From positions 6,667,797 to 6,731,796 of the forward strand of contig NC_067204.1 in assembly GCF_026262505.1 (NCBI RefSeq): DNA of 64,000 nt. The letters run 5' to 3'. The stretch's first letter is position 1. Each line of letters begins with the position of its first letter. This document shows, one piece after another, positions 50,066-60,098 of the stretch. Origin of the DNA: Trichomonas vaginalis G3. Lineage: Eukaryota > Parabasalia > Trichomonadida > Trichomonadidae. The notes below the pieces were generated by a model. It saw only the letters and a program-made list of their open reading frames with translations. It did not search any database and was not told the DNA's origin. The position numbers were made by a program, and so were the translations under genes.

Positions 50066-50305
50066 TCACATGAGTCTTTGGCAACTTGAGTGTTGGTGTT
50101 GGAGTTCTGGGGGAAGTGGCTCTGAAATTTCAAATCTCTCTCGAGCGCAACAACAGATGTCAGAATAACATTCCCCACTGTCCTTCTTGCCACCATAAAT
50201 TGTGTATTGACCGAACTTGCATTTGCAGGAAGACCGGTCAATACAAGGTTCACAGTTGAAATAGTTGTACACAAACCTGTTGAGTACGAGTGTGAGTAAA
50301 AACAT
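50066..50305 (-). CDS. Maverick-2 small Cys-rich protein
   Basis: 79 aa from the ATG at 50305. Short hydrophobic start (MFLLTLVLNRFVY), then CEPCIDRSSCKCKFGQ and SDICCCARER: at least nine Cys, possibly a metal- or disulfide-bound module. TTCACTTTTTTTT precedes the ATG. Confidence 0.45.
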   Translation of the reverse strand: MFLLTLVLNRFVYNYFNCEPCIDRSSCKCKFGQYTIYGGKKDSGECYSDICCCARERFEISEPLPPELQHQHSSCQRLM

Positions 50306-50335
50306 AAAAAAAAGTGAAGTTAAATGAGATGTTTA

Positions 50336-50669
50336 CTGAACTGGCTGAAGAACTGGCTGAATGTCGCCTTCACAGGTTATGTAGAACGGCTGACCCGAGA
50401 AGTGAAGGAGAGACTGAATTGCCAATTTCATATGGGGTAGGGGTTCTCCTTGTTTGGTATTTTTATCCAAGGACGTTTGTTTAGGAACTTAACAAGAGCT
50501 TCTCTTTTGGCGTCCTTTATGCCATCGTAGGCTGTCCCGTCTGGTATTTGAATTGGAATTCCAGTCGAAGTCTCGAGCTGAAGTGTAACCTTCCAGTAAT
50601 AGAGATGAACTTGACCTTGGGCTTCATGACCTTGCGCAAGTAGTCTTTTACGCAGTCGTTAATTTCATT
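50336..50669 (-). pseudogene. Maverick-2 coding remnant
   Basis: Minus-strand segments VHLYYWKVTLQLETSTGIPI and YDGIKDAKREALVKFLNKRP are conserved-looking but not recognised; GC content matches the neighbouring genes. Broken. Confidence 0.35.
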
Positions 50670-50714
50670 AGGTAAATTGCCTCGTCAAGTCCTTCTTGCA
50701 TTCCGAGTCCTTCC

Positions 50715-50985
50715 ATCCGACAGGAAAATATTTTCCCGACAACTGGAAAAAATTTTCCGGACAAAGGGAAAAATTTTTCCTTCCGACAGAAAAAGTTCTT
50801 CCAGTTGTCCGTCCGTAAACCATTCAAATTTTCGAAAATTGAGAACTTTTTGGTCGAACTTCAGAAAAAGTTTTTCCTTCCAACAGAAAAAGTTTTTCCT
50901 TCCAACAGAAAAAGTTCTTCCTTCCGACAGGAAAGGTTTTTCCTTCCGACAGGAAAGGTTTTTCCTTCCGACGGTTAAGCCACAA
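50715..50985. repeat. CCTTCCGACAGGAAAGG-type repeat array
   Basis: About ten degenerate copies of a 20-24 base unit (TTTTTCCTTCC(G/A)ACAG(G/A)AAA), many self-complementary (CCTTCC...GGAAAGG). It ends just before the ATG at 50990. Iteron- or promoter-like. Confidence 0.75.
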
Positions 50986-50989
50986 ACAG

Positions 50990-51574
50990 ATGTCCGACGT
51001 ACCACCAACCGAGCCCATTCCCAAACCAGAGGAACCTAAAGCACCAGCCCCTGCACCTCAGCAACCTCAGTTCCAGCAAGTCCCTCCACCAAATTACTAC
51101 CAATTTCCACCTCAAGGTTACTACCTACCACAAGGCTTCCCGAACTACCCTCCTCCTCAGCCTATGCCTTACTTCCCCAACCCTTGGATGTTCCAACAAG
51201 CTCCACCCCAGCAATTCCAATCTCAATCCAAATCGAAGAGAGACCAAGAGTTCGAAGAAGGTCTGAACCGCTTACGCAAAGATTATGCCACAGCCCCTAT
51301 GGAAGACGACAGGCTTTCAGTCTCTTCCCTCAAATCGACCGATTCGACTCGTACCACAGATTCGGTTCGTGACCGTGAAGACTACCTCAAGCAGTCTGAG
51401 AGACTCTTCATCCTACAATCATTTACAGTTGGAGCTCTCAAGAACATGCGCAATTACGAAGGTCAGACACCAGCTGGAGACCGCAAAACAGACGTACTCG
51501 CAAGAGCAGTCCAACTGGTCAAGACAAAGACTGAGATAGTCGACTTCATTCTTGCAGCTTGCCCATACAAGTAA
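50990..51574 (+). CDS. Maverick-2 Pro/Gln-rich protein
   Basis: 194 aa from the ATG at 50990, looks whole. The first ~80 residues are rich in Pro, Gln, Tyr (YYQFPPQGYYLPQGFPNYPP), then a charged region and Ser/Thr/Asp repeats (SLKSTDSTRTTDSVRD). The C-terminal helix reads TDVLARAVQLVKTKTEIVDF. Disordered-type protein, function unknown. Confidence 0.55.
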   Translation: MSDVPPTEPIPKPEEPKAPAPAPQQPQFQQVPPPNYYQFPPQGYYLPQGFPNYPPPQPMPYFPNPWMFQQAPPQQFQSQSKSKRDQEFEEGLNRLRKDYATAPMEDDRLSVSSLKSTDSTRTTDSVRDREDYLKQSERLFILQSFTVGALKNMRNYEGQTPAGDRKTDVLARAVQLVKTKTEIVDFILAACPYK

Positions 51575-51602
51575 AAAAATAAACAATTACGAGTTAAACT
51601 TT

Positions 51603-51803
51603 TTATTCTTTCTTTTCTGAGTTGTTTAGAGCTGGTTTCTCTTGTAGGAACCTTTCGTACTCTTCCATGGTCATGTAATTGCGAATTTGGTATGCAATTC
51701 CAGGTTCGTTGTTTTTGAACCTTATGTATGTAACGCTTCCATCCTCCTCGGGGAAGTAAGCTGCTAACATCTGACCAAGTTTTCTCGGTGACTCGGAGCT
51801 CAT
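51603..51803 (-). CDS. Maverick-2 small protein
   Basis: 66 aa from the ATG at 51803 (MSSESPRKLGQMLAAYF). VTYIRFKNNEPGIAYQIRNY suggests a small beta fold. Not recognised. Looks whole. Confidence 0.45.
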   Translation of the reverse strand: MSSESPRKLGQMLAAYFPEEDGSVTYIRFKNNEPGIAYQIRNYMTMEEYERFLQEKPALNNSEKKE

Positions 51804-51844
51804 TAAAAATGTCACTTTTTAAACGTTAAGTTTTTAGTCTTATT

Positions 51845-52039
51845 TTACCCTTTGTTTACCCTTTGTTTGTCAAGGTAGTATTGGAGTGCAATTTCTCCAA
51901 ATTCTCTGTGTCGGAGTTCTTCAGCATTTTCCAAGGTGTACCTGGAGAACTCAAAGAAGTTGTCAAGAAGATACTGCCATGCTGCTCTTCTGAGTTCGTC
52001 GGTATTTTGGAAGTGTTGCACCTTCGAGTCTTCGGACAT
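51845..52039 (-). CDS. Maverick-2 small helical protein
   Basis: 64 aa from the ATG at 52039, preceded by TCATTTTTTC. Helical (DELRRAAWQYLLDNFFEFSR). Not recognised. Looks whole. Confidence 0.45.
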   Translation of the reverse strand: MSEDSKVQHFQNTDELRRAAWQYLLDNFFEFSRYTLENAEELRHREFGEIALQYYLDKQRVNKG

Positions 52040-52078
52040 GAAAAAATGACACTTTTTCTATTAAACCGTTTACAATTT

Positions 52079-53409
52079 GAATTTTGTTGCTGAATTCAGC
52101 AAAAATATAATTTAGGGTAGAAGGTTAGATCTAACCTCTTTTCTAACCTCTTTTCTACCCTCTTGAATTTTCATGAATTTTATACAGAAAATGCTTGTTT
52201 TGAGGTCGAGCCACTTTTGGCTCCACCGTATTCTTTCAACCAAAACTCATGAATTTTACACCAAAAATAATGTTTAGGGTAGATGGGTATATCTAACCTC
52301 TTTTCTAACCTCTTTTCTACCCTCTTGAATTTTCATGAATTTTCCCGAAATAAAAAATAAAGTTAGTTTTTTTAAAAAAATATTTTTTATTTTTATTGTA
52401 AGAACATGTTAGCAACAACAGCACCAAACTCGTTAGTCATGAACCCAACTTCAATGTTAGTAGAGATGAAAAGCTTCATTCCTTCTTCATATACTTTCGA
52501 AACAGAAATCCAGAAGATAAAGCAAGAACTTCTCCAAGGAGATTTAGATTGCACTGCAAAAGATGAAACAGATGAAGAATATCTTTATGAAATGCAGGAT
52601 ATTATTGACCATTTACCCAAATTGCCTGAAATCCAACAACAAAAGCTTACTATTCCAGAATTCGATGAAATAGAAGTCAAAGCAACTGACTCAGTAGAAA
52701 TAAAGAAGTTCATACGAAAGGTTAACTATGAGTTTCTTGGATTTCATTGCAACCACAAAGTCATGGACAAAGATTGCGATATGGTATATAAGAACATCTC
52801 TGACATATACAAATCTGGGGAGTTTAAGACCTACGACAACTTTGTTTCGTTAGTTGCTGAATGTGTATGGCAGATAAGAGATAAAGATAGAAGAGGTAAG
52901 ATATGGAATGAACAGATAAAACCCGCAACTTTTGAGTTAAAGAGAGCAATTGACGCCTTAGTCATACTAGCAGGTAAGGTTTCAGAATATAAGCAAAAAT
53001 GAACCCACAATGTTCTAAATGTAAAGCAGCAATGAGGAAATATAACTACTCCGTCAAAGAGATAGAACGTATGCGAAACGACTATGCTGACTTAAAGAGG
53101 GAGGCAGAGAAACCAGCAGAAGATAAAATGGACATGTTGACATTTCTAAACAAAAACTATCCAACAGCTGACGATTTCCTTCTTTCAGATGTCAAGAAGA
53201 AATATAAAGAAACCTTCGGTATCGTTAAAACATTCGATGTACTAAAAGAAGAAATTGAAGCTACGAAATTGTTTAGAATTTCACGAATTCACAATGTTTA
53301 CCATGTAAAACGCTTATAAAATAACTGGGGTAGAAATGAGGTTAGAAAACAGGTTAGATCTAACCTTCTACCCTAAAATATATTTTTATTGAATTCAGCA
53401 ACAAAATTC
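52079..53409. mobile_element. 1.33 kb cassette with 72-bp inverted ends inside Maverick-2
   Basis: Left 52079-52150 and right 53338-53409 are inverted copies of 72 bases with few mismatches, each holding GAATTTTGTTGCTGAATTCA and the palindrome AGGTTAGATCTAACCT. The only gene is a relative of the 321-aa protein at 29596. A second copy of the repeat follows at about 53459-53540. Part of a KilA-N remnant in rearranged orientation lies at 52199-52255. Broken derivative of the same family as 28864-32255. Confidence 0.7.
52406..53319 (+). pseudogene. cassette gene, relative of the 321-aa protein, broken
   Basis: Nearly the same protein as 29596-30561 (SFIPSSYTFETEI, LPKLPEIQQQKLTIPEFDEI, NPQCSKCKAAMRKYNYSVKE, LFRISRIHNVYHVKRL) with a different N-terminus. 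Broken, about one break. Confidence 0.75.
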
Positions 53410-53640
53410 TGAGTAAAATGACATATGGAACACATACTTTTTTCAGTAAGGACATATGGGGTAGAAATGAGGTTAGAAAACAGGTTAGATCTAACCTTCT
53501 ACCCTAAAATATATTTTTGCTGAAAAAAATGACCAAAATTCTGAGTAAAATGGCATAAGATTGCTTCCCTCGGAAAACCGAGAGAAGAGATTCCGTATGA
53601 AAATCGTGAAAAATAACAGAGTATTTTGACAACTTCAAAC
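53410..53640. other. repeat copies and tail of a lost cassette gene
   Basis: Holds a second right-end repeat (about 53459-53540) and 47 bases (53560-53606) identical to 31617-31663, the coding tail of the third gene of the nested element. Suggests this cassette once carried the same genes. Confidence 0.6.
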
Positions 53641-53666
53641 AAGCAGAGTAAATGAACCATTTATTT

Positions 53667-54641
53667 TTATTGACTTTTTACAATTTGAACTTTGTTCGCG
53701 TAGATATGAATTCTGAAAGAAGTATGAGGGTCTTGTATGACTTTGTACTTCTCCCATAGTTCATGTCTGTCAAACTTACCTGCCATGGACTCTTTCATAA
53801 GTTCCATGAAATCGTCTTCGGACAATCCGGGGAAAAGTATGATATCAGTAAGTATTCTCTTTACATCCTTACTTAAACTCTTTGCTGTCTGTACACAAAT
53901 GACAACAGAGATGTTAAAGTGTCTGAGCTTCTTAAGAATTCGACACATGTCTTGTTCTCTGTTCTTTAACAAAGGATGAGAAGCAAAGTCATCTAAGATA
54001 AGAAGACATCTATGAGGGTAAGTCTTCCAATCGTAAGATTGCAATTTCTTCGAAATGTATTCTATCTCTTTCTGTTTGTTTCTGAAGTGTTTCTTCTCTA
54101 ATATTCTCTGCATTTCCTCATTTGGGTCTTTGAACTTAGAATTTATATACTCATTTATAGCATTATACTTCAAAACTCTTCTTTGGTACTTCTTTATCCA
54201 ATCTAACAACTCAGTATCCTTTATACATACTAACTTAGACTTCTTTATAATATCTTTGAACGAATTGACGGTTTGGTCAAATTGACCAGAAGTCGAACAA
54301 ATGACTACTAACTCATAGAATGGGTTCTTCTCATCTAGTTCTTGTTGTTGTGCAGCCATTTTAAGATAAGTGAAAGTCTTACCCGACCCAGGTGGTGCAA
54401 TTAGACCTGTTATACCATTCTGAGCAAATAAGAACTTTTTATGTATAGGTTTTATCTGAGCATTTTCCAACTTCCTCTTGTTCTTCTTCAAAACATTCTC
54501 AAATTTCTTGTCAATGTCAGCAAACTTTTTTTCTAACATATTTTTAGAAAAATTAAAATTTTTATCTTTTAGAAAATGTCTAGCGATTTCGCTATCTATA
54601 TTCGAGACAAACTTTTCGACAGCAAAACATCTGTCGACCAT
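53667..54641 (-). CDS. Maverick-2 DNA-packaging ATPase (A32/FtsK-HerA type)
   Basis: 324 aa from the ATG at 54641, looks whole. Walker A is GLIAPPGSGKTFTYLKMA, Walker B is HRCLLILDDFASHPLL, and a later strand FNISVVICVQTAKSL fits the sensor. The family packages viral DNA into icosahedral capsids. It lies on the minus strand upstream of the cassette and opposite the 54576 locus, whose 5' end overlaps it. Confidence 0.85.
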   Translation of the reverse strand: MVDRCFAVEKFVSNIDSEIARHFLKDKNFNFSKNMLEKKFADIDKKFENVLKKNKRKLENAQIKPIHKKFLFAQNGITGLIAPPGSGKTFTYLKMAAQQQELDEKNPFYELVVICSTSGQFDQTVNSFKDIIKKSKLVCIKDTELLDWIKKYQRRVLKYNAINEYINSKFKDPNEEMQRILEKKHFRNKQKEIEYISKKLQSYDWKTYPHRCLLILDDFASHPLLKNREQDMCRILKKLRHFNISVVICVQTAKSLSKDVKRILTDIILFPGLSEDDFMELMKESMAGKFDRHELWEKYKVIQDPHTSFRIHIYANKVQIVKSQ

Positions 54642-55029
54642 AAAATCTTACATAGTGTAAACAAGAAAGGTGAATTTGTTCTAAAGTTCTGTTTCTGGAA
54701 TATGACAAGAACCATAAAACATTAAGCAGAAGCAGTCTTAAAATTTGTCAATGACAGACTTGTTGACAGAGATGACGCCGATTGGAAGATGAAGTCCAAC
54801 AAAAGTTCTTAGAATGCAAAGAAGACACATGCGCTGTTCTTGAAGATGAAATAGAAAACAGAATAGATGAGCTATTAAAGGACAAAGAACTTTTACATAA
54901 ATATGGTTGCGCCAAATTTGACATAACTCCACCAGAGAAGAAGAAGAGAGAGAAGAAAAGAAAAGAAAGTAGAAGAAAGAGAAGAAAGAACCTGAACCAG
55001 TTCCAGAGAAAAAGAAATTTGACATGTAA
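54576..55029 (+). pseudogene. Maverick-2 unknown acidic/basic protein, broken
   Basis: Starts MSSDFAIYIRDKLFDSKTS; later DEIENRIDELLKDKELLHKY and a Lys/Arg/Glu-rich end. AATTTTTATCTTTTAGAAA precedes the ATG. It overlaps the ATPase start on the other strand. Function unknown. Broken. Confidence 0.45.
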
Positions 55030-55067
55030 AAATAAAATTTTATTTTTAGAACATTTCTGGGTCAATG

Positions 55068-55531
55068 TCAATTGTTCTCTTCCTCTTTAGGAGCAAACAC
55101 TGGCTTAGACTCTAAAATCTTTTTACCCAATTTACCTTGAACTTCAACTATCTTAGACTCATAATATTCATAGTCGTCTGCTTTCTTTGGTTCATAAGTA
55201 TAACAAGTTTGTATGCTTTGCCTTCTTCGAGTTTGAGAACTTTCTGTCAAATTTTCTTTGACTGTCAACATACCGTCTATGTTAAGTCTTCAAAGTTGCA
55301 CCACTTTTTCTAACAACAGCAAACTTAACTGGTGCAATTCAAATTTTGTCAAATTAGACTTTTCAAAATTGTAGAAGTAAACATTCAAATAGCGAATGGA
55401 GCTAACTTATCTTTGACTTCTGTCATGTACTTATTTACTGAGATGAATTTGCCATCTTTTCTATCGGATAAAAAAATATTTTTTTTAAATTTACTCAAAA
55501 ATTTTTCTTTGTATATACGCTCTAACATCTA
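55068..55531 (-). pseudogene. Maverick-2 unknown locus, broken
   Basis: Segments FKKNIFLSDRKDGKFISVNK and YEYYESKIVEVQGKLGKKIL on the minus strand; the end is Glu/Asn-rich. Not recognised. Broken. Confidence 0.35.
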
Positions 55532-55539
55532 AAAGACTT

Positions 55540-56711
55540 TTGACATTTGCCAAGAATGTCGTTTAGACGCTGTCATATAACCATATTCTTGACAATATTG
55601 TTTATCGAATCGTACAATGACCTTTCATCTAAACACAAAGTCAGTTTCATCTAGAACAGTTCATATACACTCTTGTTTGCTTCTAACAATGTTTGTCTCT
55701 TCGGTATGTGGAATTTGTCTTGGATTGAACTTAGAAATATCTAATGTCATGAAATATGAGAACAAGTGGTTGTAAAAGTCAGATGTCAAAGTTTCTGCTA
55801 AGTCGTCAAAATATTCTGTATCTTGCATATGAGAATCTGACGTTCTGACAACTACATATCTTCTGTCAGAACTTTCTAACTTCATCGGAACAGCATTGTT
55901 TGAAACCATAATGAAGTTTGCAACATTTTCACAAACTCTTTGGTCTTTATACTTTCTTTCAACAACTCCAACTTTGTCTGTTATAAGACTCTTCAAAGCA
56001 TCTGAGTTCAAAACTTTTGTTGTATCTATACTTTGAAGTTCATTGCAAACTATAAGTTTCATATTCTCTATTGAGGAGTTAAACTTGCCACAGATGTTTT
56101 CTAAGTTTGTCATATTAGGGTTCGAATACCTCTAACAGTTTGCATAAGATATCTGTAAAGAAAGTGTTCTTACCTGTTCCCTGTTTTCCAATTATAATGA
56201 GAGCAGTTTCATTTTTAGCACTTGGATGTTGTAAGATATTTGCAAACCAACATAAGATATACTCATAAACCTTTTCGTTTCCATTGCATATAATTTCTTT
56301 GACATGGTCTAACCAAGCTTCTATAATATTTTCTTTCCATTCTACTTGTTCGTATTTATATCCAGTGAAGATAGAATAGAAGTTTGGAGAAGGTGTATAG
56401 AACTTTATACCACGAACTGAAAAATCTTCTAACTTTGACAATAAGATATCCCAAGCATCTAACATCTTCATGCCAACTTGTACAACTTTTATTTTCTTAA
56501 GTTTCTGTCTACATTCTTGTTCTGACACTATTGTTGCTCTTGGTTTGTTAAAGACAACATCCCATTCTTTCATAACATAACATTCTGGGGCAGAGTCGAC
56601 ATAAATGACTAAACGTTTCAAATTCTCGACTGCTTTGTTATAGTCTCTAAATGGACACATATTTCTGAATGCTTGGAAGTCATAAAAATCTGAAACATCT
56701 ATTCTGTACAT
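55540..56711 (-). pseudogene. Maverick-2 SF3 helicase, D5/virophage type, broken
   Basis: From the ATG at 56711. IIIGKQGTGKNTFFTDILCK is a Walker A of SF3 type; MKLIVCNELQS follows as Walker B region; VANFIMVSNNAVPMKLESSD and RRYVVV match motif C and the following arginine region. Family members unwind DNA in NCLDVs, virophages and related elements. A helicase is not standard in Mavericks. Its AT-rich leader is like that of the PolB gene. Broken, about three breaks. Confidence 0.75.
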
Positions 56712-56740
56712 TTTTATAAAAATAAAAAAAAATATTTTTT

Positions 56741-57547
56741 TTATTCTTGACTTTGTTGTTGCATTTGTTGCATTTGTTGCATTTGTTGTTCTTGAGCTAT
56801 TTGTTGTTGAAGTTGTTCTTGTAATACAATACTTTCACCAGTTGCATCTTCCAATTCGAAACTTTCTGCCGTCATTGACAAATACATAGGACATAAAAGT
56901 TTTACAGGAACAAAGTTTGCGTCGACTAAGGTTAAGTTTATGTTTGCTAAAGTGTTTGAGTTCACTAAAGCTGAAAACTCTGCATTCGAATGAACAATAG
57001 GCAAACCAGCAGAGAATGTGTTGTTTATACGCATGAGTATCTTTTGGTCATAGTAGTTTCTGTCGACATTCGAATAACACTTTGAACCTAAGTTTGAAAC
57101 AATATATAAAATAGGTGTGCTTAAAGTCAATGGAATAGACATTCCTTGTATGACACCTTTTCCTGTTATAGGAAACTGTTGGTAGTAAAAACCAGATATA
57201 AGTTTTGTATTATAGCTCATATCGTTTATAGTAAACTCAGTCGGACATCCAAACATAATGAAACCTGCTCTAGTTGCAGCACATGTTACATCCGTCCTTA
57301 AAGTATTAAATAAGTCAACAAAACCTGTTGGTGGTATATCTGAGTAAGTATCTTCAAAGGAGTATTTTTTACCATTCACAACAATAAAGTCTTCTGGTGT
57401 CAAAAGAGCAAAACAGGCTTTAGTCGTCATTGTGTTTAAGGTTAGTTTACAATATCGTCCTTGAGGACTTTGTAAGTTTGTTGTTATAGAATTATATGAC
57501 TCAGGGTTTTTAGTCGTAATAGTATAAACCATTATGTCTTCTGCCAT
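56741..57547 (-). CDS. Maverick-2 minor capsid (penton-type) protein
   Basis: 268 aa from the ATG at 57547, looks whole. Beta-rich throughout (RYCKLTLNTMTTKACFALL, GVIQGMSIPLTLSTPILYIV, NINLTLVDANFVPVKLLCP), ending in a Gln/Met repeat tail (QQMQQMQQM). The size and position two genes from the major capsid fit the single-jelly-roll penton protein of Polintons; this is inferred. Confidence 0.6.
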   Translation of the reverse strand: MAEDIMVYTITTKNPESYNSITTNLQSPQGRYCKLTLNTMTTKACFALLTPEDFIVVNGKKYSFEDTYSDIPPTGFVDLFNTLRTDVTCAATRAGFIMFGCPTEFTINDMSYNTKLISGFYYQQFPITGKGVIQGMSIPLTLSTPILYIVSNLGSKCYSNVDRNYYDQKILMRINNTFSAGLPIVHSNAEFSALVNSNTLANINLTLVDANFVPVKLLCPMYLSMTAESFELEDATGESIVLQEQLQQQIAQEQQMQQMQQMQQQSQE

Positions 57548-57556
57548 TTACTTAGC

Positions 57557-58133
57557 AAATAAATTTTAATGAAATGTTGTGGTCGTCAAATATTTTTATA
57601 ACGTCTGGGAAACTATACTTTAAGTTCAACGTTTCACCTCCTTTCATAACGTATATCTTGTCAATGACATTATATGAAACACCACAGCAACAATGTCGGG
57701 TTCTATTTCTTTGATGTTTATATCGTCTGCCTCTGTCAAAAGTTTCAATAGTTCTTTCAAAACTTCATGAGGTGCAATGACATATGAGTTCACTTTTACA
57801 GGGTTGTGTTCGACCAAGTTTAACATTATACCCAAAGCTTGACAAATCTTCTCCTGAGTTTTAAGTTTGTCTTTAAGTTGTTGGTAGTCGTTTCGAATAT
57901 CTGCAACAGAACTTAAGTCTCTGCTAACTTCAGGATATGTTGGTTGTTCTTTTACAGGAACTATTGTTATACCATCTTCGTCTTCGTATGGTTTCCCCAC
58001 TTCAACATCTCTCTTCTTTGACATTGACAACAACACTTTGACTGTTTGTTTGAGTTGGTGAATTTAACTTCACATCTGCCACCGCCATTAAACCTTTTGA
58101 AACACTTACGCTTCTATTTTTCGGAAATGACAT
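57557..58133 (-). pseudogene. Maverick-2 structural locus, homologue of 25561-26229
   Basis: Starts MSFPKNRSVSVSKGLMAVAD; then GITIVPVKEQPTYPEVSRDL, a coiled coil and VNSYVIAPHEVLKELLKLLT. Order and motifs match the Maverick-1 locus. TTTTTATTCTAAGTAAA precedes the ATG. Broken, about two breaks. Confidence 0.5.
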
Positions 58134-58150
58134 TTTACTTAGAATAAAAA

Positions 58151-58396
58151 GATGGACGTATTGAGTATCTCTTCGAATTGAAGCAGAACAAAGTTTACAC
58201 ACACAAACAATACAAATACATTGACAGAATAGTTCTTTATACAAACAATGGAAAATGTTATAGAATAGCAGTCTTTGCTGAACCAAAATATTTTCATAAA
58301 GCAAAGAAAGTTGGTATAACTGAAATGGTGAAAGTTCTTGAAGCAGACAAAAATATAACAACAAAACTGACGATATTTCTAAAGGTAAGTTTTTAA
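58151..58396 (+). pseudogene. Maverick-2 small locus, broken
   Basis: YKYIDRIVLYTNNGKCYRIA and EMVKVLEADKNITTKLTIFL on the plus strand between two minus-strand genes. Not recognised. Broken. Confidence 0.35.
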
Positions 58397-58462
58397 TACA
58401 ATATTATGTCAAAACTGGCGTACTGTCAATATTTGACGGAGAGAAGTCAGTTCAAGAACAAC

Positions 58463-60066
58463 TTACTGACCTGCTGCCAAAATCTGCTCGATGGAAGCTG
58501 TCGTTATGCCAATCTGAGGAGCCCCAGCAGGTTTCATCGAACGAATCTTCAAAAGAGCATCTTCCGTGAAAAGTGCTATTGGTTTTGTAAACTTCTTTGC
58601 TCTTTCATCTGGACCGTCTCTGTCACCAGTATATTGTATTTGAACTGTACCAACAGTTGAAATACCACCCATAAAGTCTTCTGAGTCAGCAAATGGAATG
58701 CCAAGCCAAAAGTTTGAACGGTCTCCATTTGTATATTGAGTTTTTTGACCTCCTGTATGAGTCCATACTTTCACATATGGCATAATAGAACTTTGCATTT
58801 CAGGGTTAATGGTTGTTGTGAAGTTGTTGTTAAAGTTCATAGCATCTAATGTCAAGTTGTATGACCTCATATCCTCAACTGTAGAATATTCTTCTCTTGG
58901 ATAATATTTGCCATCTATGTTTATATGATATTTAATACCAGGGTTGTAGAAACAAGAATAGTCATTTATAGTTCGTCTGAACAGTACAAACATAGTATCT
59001 GCATGTTTCATTGCAGTTGTTAAAGCAATATCTGTTCTTGCACCTGGGTCAGCACTTTGGTTTCCAACTTCACCTGCAAAGTCTTTGACAGATATTTGGT
59101 GTATAGGGAACATAAGTGGAACTGCAATATATTTGGCAGCTAAAGCATTTGAAATATCTGGGTCCAACATATAGACTGCAAGTCTGCTTTCTATTCTCTT
59201 GCATTCAAATTTTTCGCATGTGAACTTAACTGGGTCCCAAGCATCTCCAGCAGCATTGAAATAATAGTTTACTTCAGTGTTGAGGTTTGAGAAACCAAAG
59301 TCTAAGTCAACTTTGTTTTGCAAAAGTCGGCGAATGACATTTTATTTGTTCCCACTACTTCTGTAAGAGTGAATGGGTCTTGTGTTGGTGCAATGACTAA
59401 GTTATTTTTGCTTGGAGTAAGTTCGATAGAAATTTTTCCTGCCCAGTTTGGCAAGTATCTTAAAAACCTGAAGATGAGGAAAGATGACAAAGGAACTCTA
59501 AGTTTCAGTTTTACTTTGGTTACTGCTGCTGCAGTTTGTCCAGAAAGGTTAACATAAACTCCTGGAACGTTAGGGTCAAGTCTTCTTATTTTCTCAATAG
59601 TTGCATACTGGTCTGTTTGTTCTCTAGCTTGTGGTTGTACTGAGTTTCTCAAAGCGAACCATTCATAGTTTGCCCATGTTACTGTTTGAACTAAGTCAGA
59701 GTTAGAATATATCTTATATCCCATGAAAACTTCTGGAGCATATTGGTATCCGACATAGAAAATTCCATTGCAACCTTTCTTGTCAGACAACTTGGCAGAA
59801 GGTTTTATTTCAATGTCTTGTTCCACGTATAAGAAAGAGTTGTCAATAGAAATTATATGAAACCTGTCGCAAGCAATATCTACTGTTGTTGAAGAACCTT
59901 CTCCAAACTCACCTACGTTTCCATAAGAAACAGCAGTTGTATATTCGTAAGTTCCAGGAACTATTTCTGACCTTCTAATGGCATTGTCGCATTCGTTATA
60001 CCATTCGGAAACATTTCCATTCATAGCATCCAAAACTGTTGGCGTTATATTCTGAGCGGCGTACAT
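58463..60066 (-). pseudogene. Maverick-2 major capsid protein, broken
   Basis: From the ATG at 60066; about 530 codons, the usual size of a double-jelly-roll capsid protein. VDIACDRFHIISIDNSFLYV, KVKLKLRVPLSSFLIFRFLR and LPNWAGKISIELTPSKNNLV look like beta-barrel strands; a C-terminal half with YIAVPLMFPIHQISVKDFAG and VGTVQIQYTGDRDGP would form the second barrel. TTTTTACTCATATGAA precedes the ATG. Broken, about one break. Confidence 0.7.
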
Positions 60067-60098
60067 TTCATATGAGTAAAAATATAGAATAGTTGGAT

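Noticed and set aside
50685-51039. 100-120 codon frames on both strands over the repeat array
   Set aside because: They translate the repeat unit itself (FLPTEKVLPSD type) and have no independent support.
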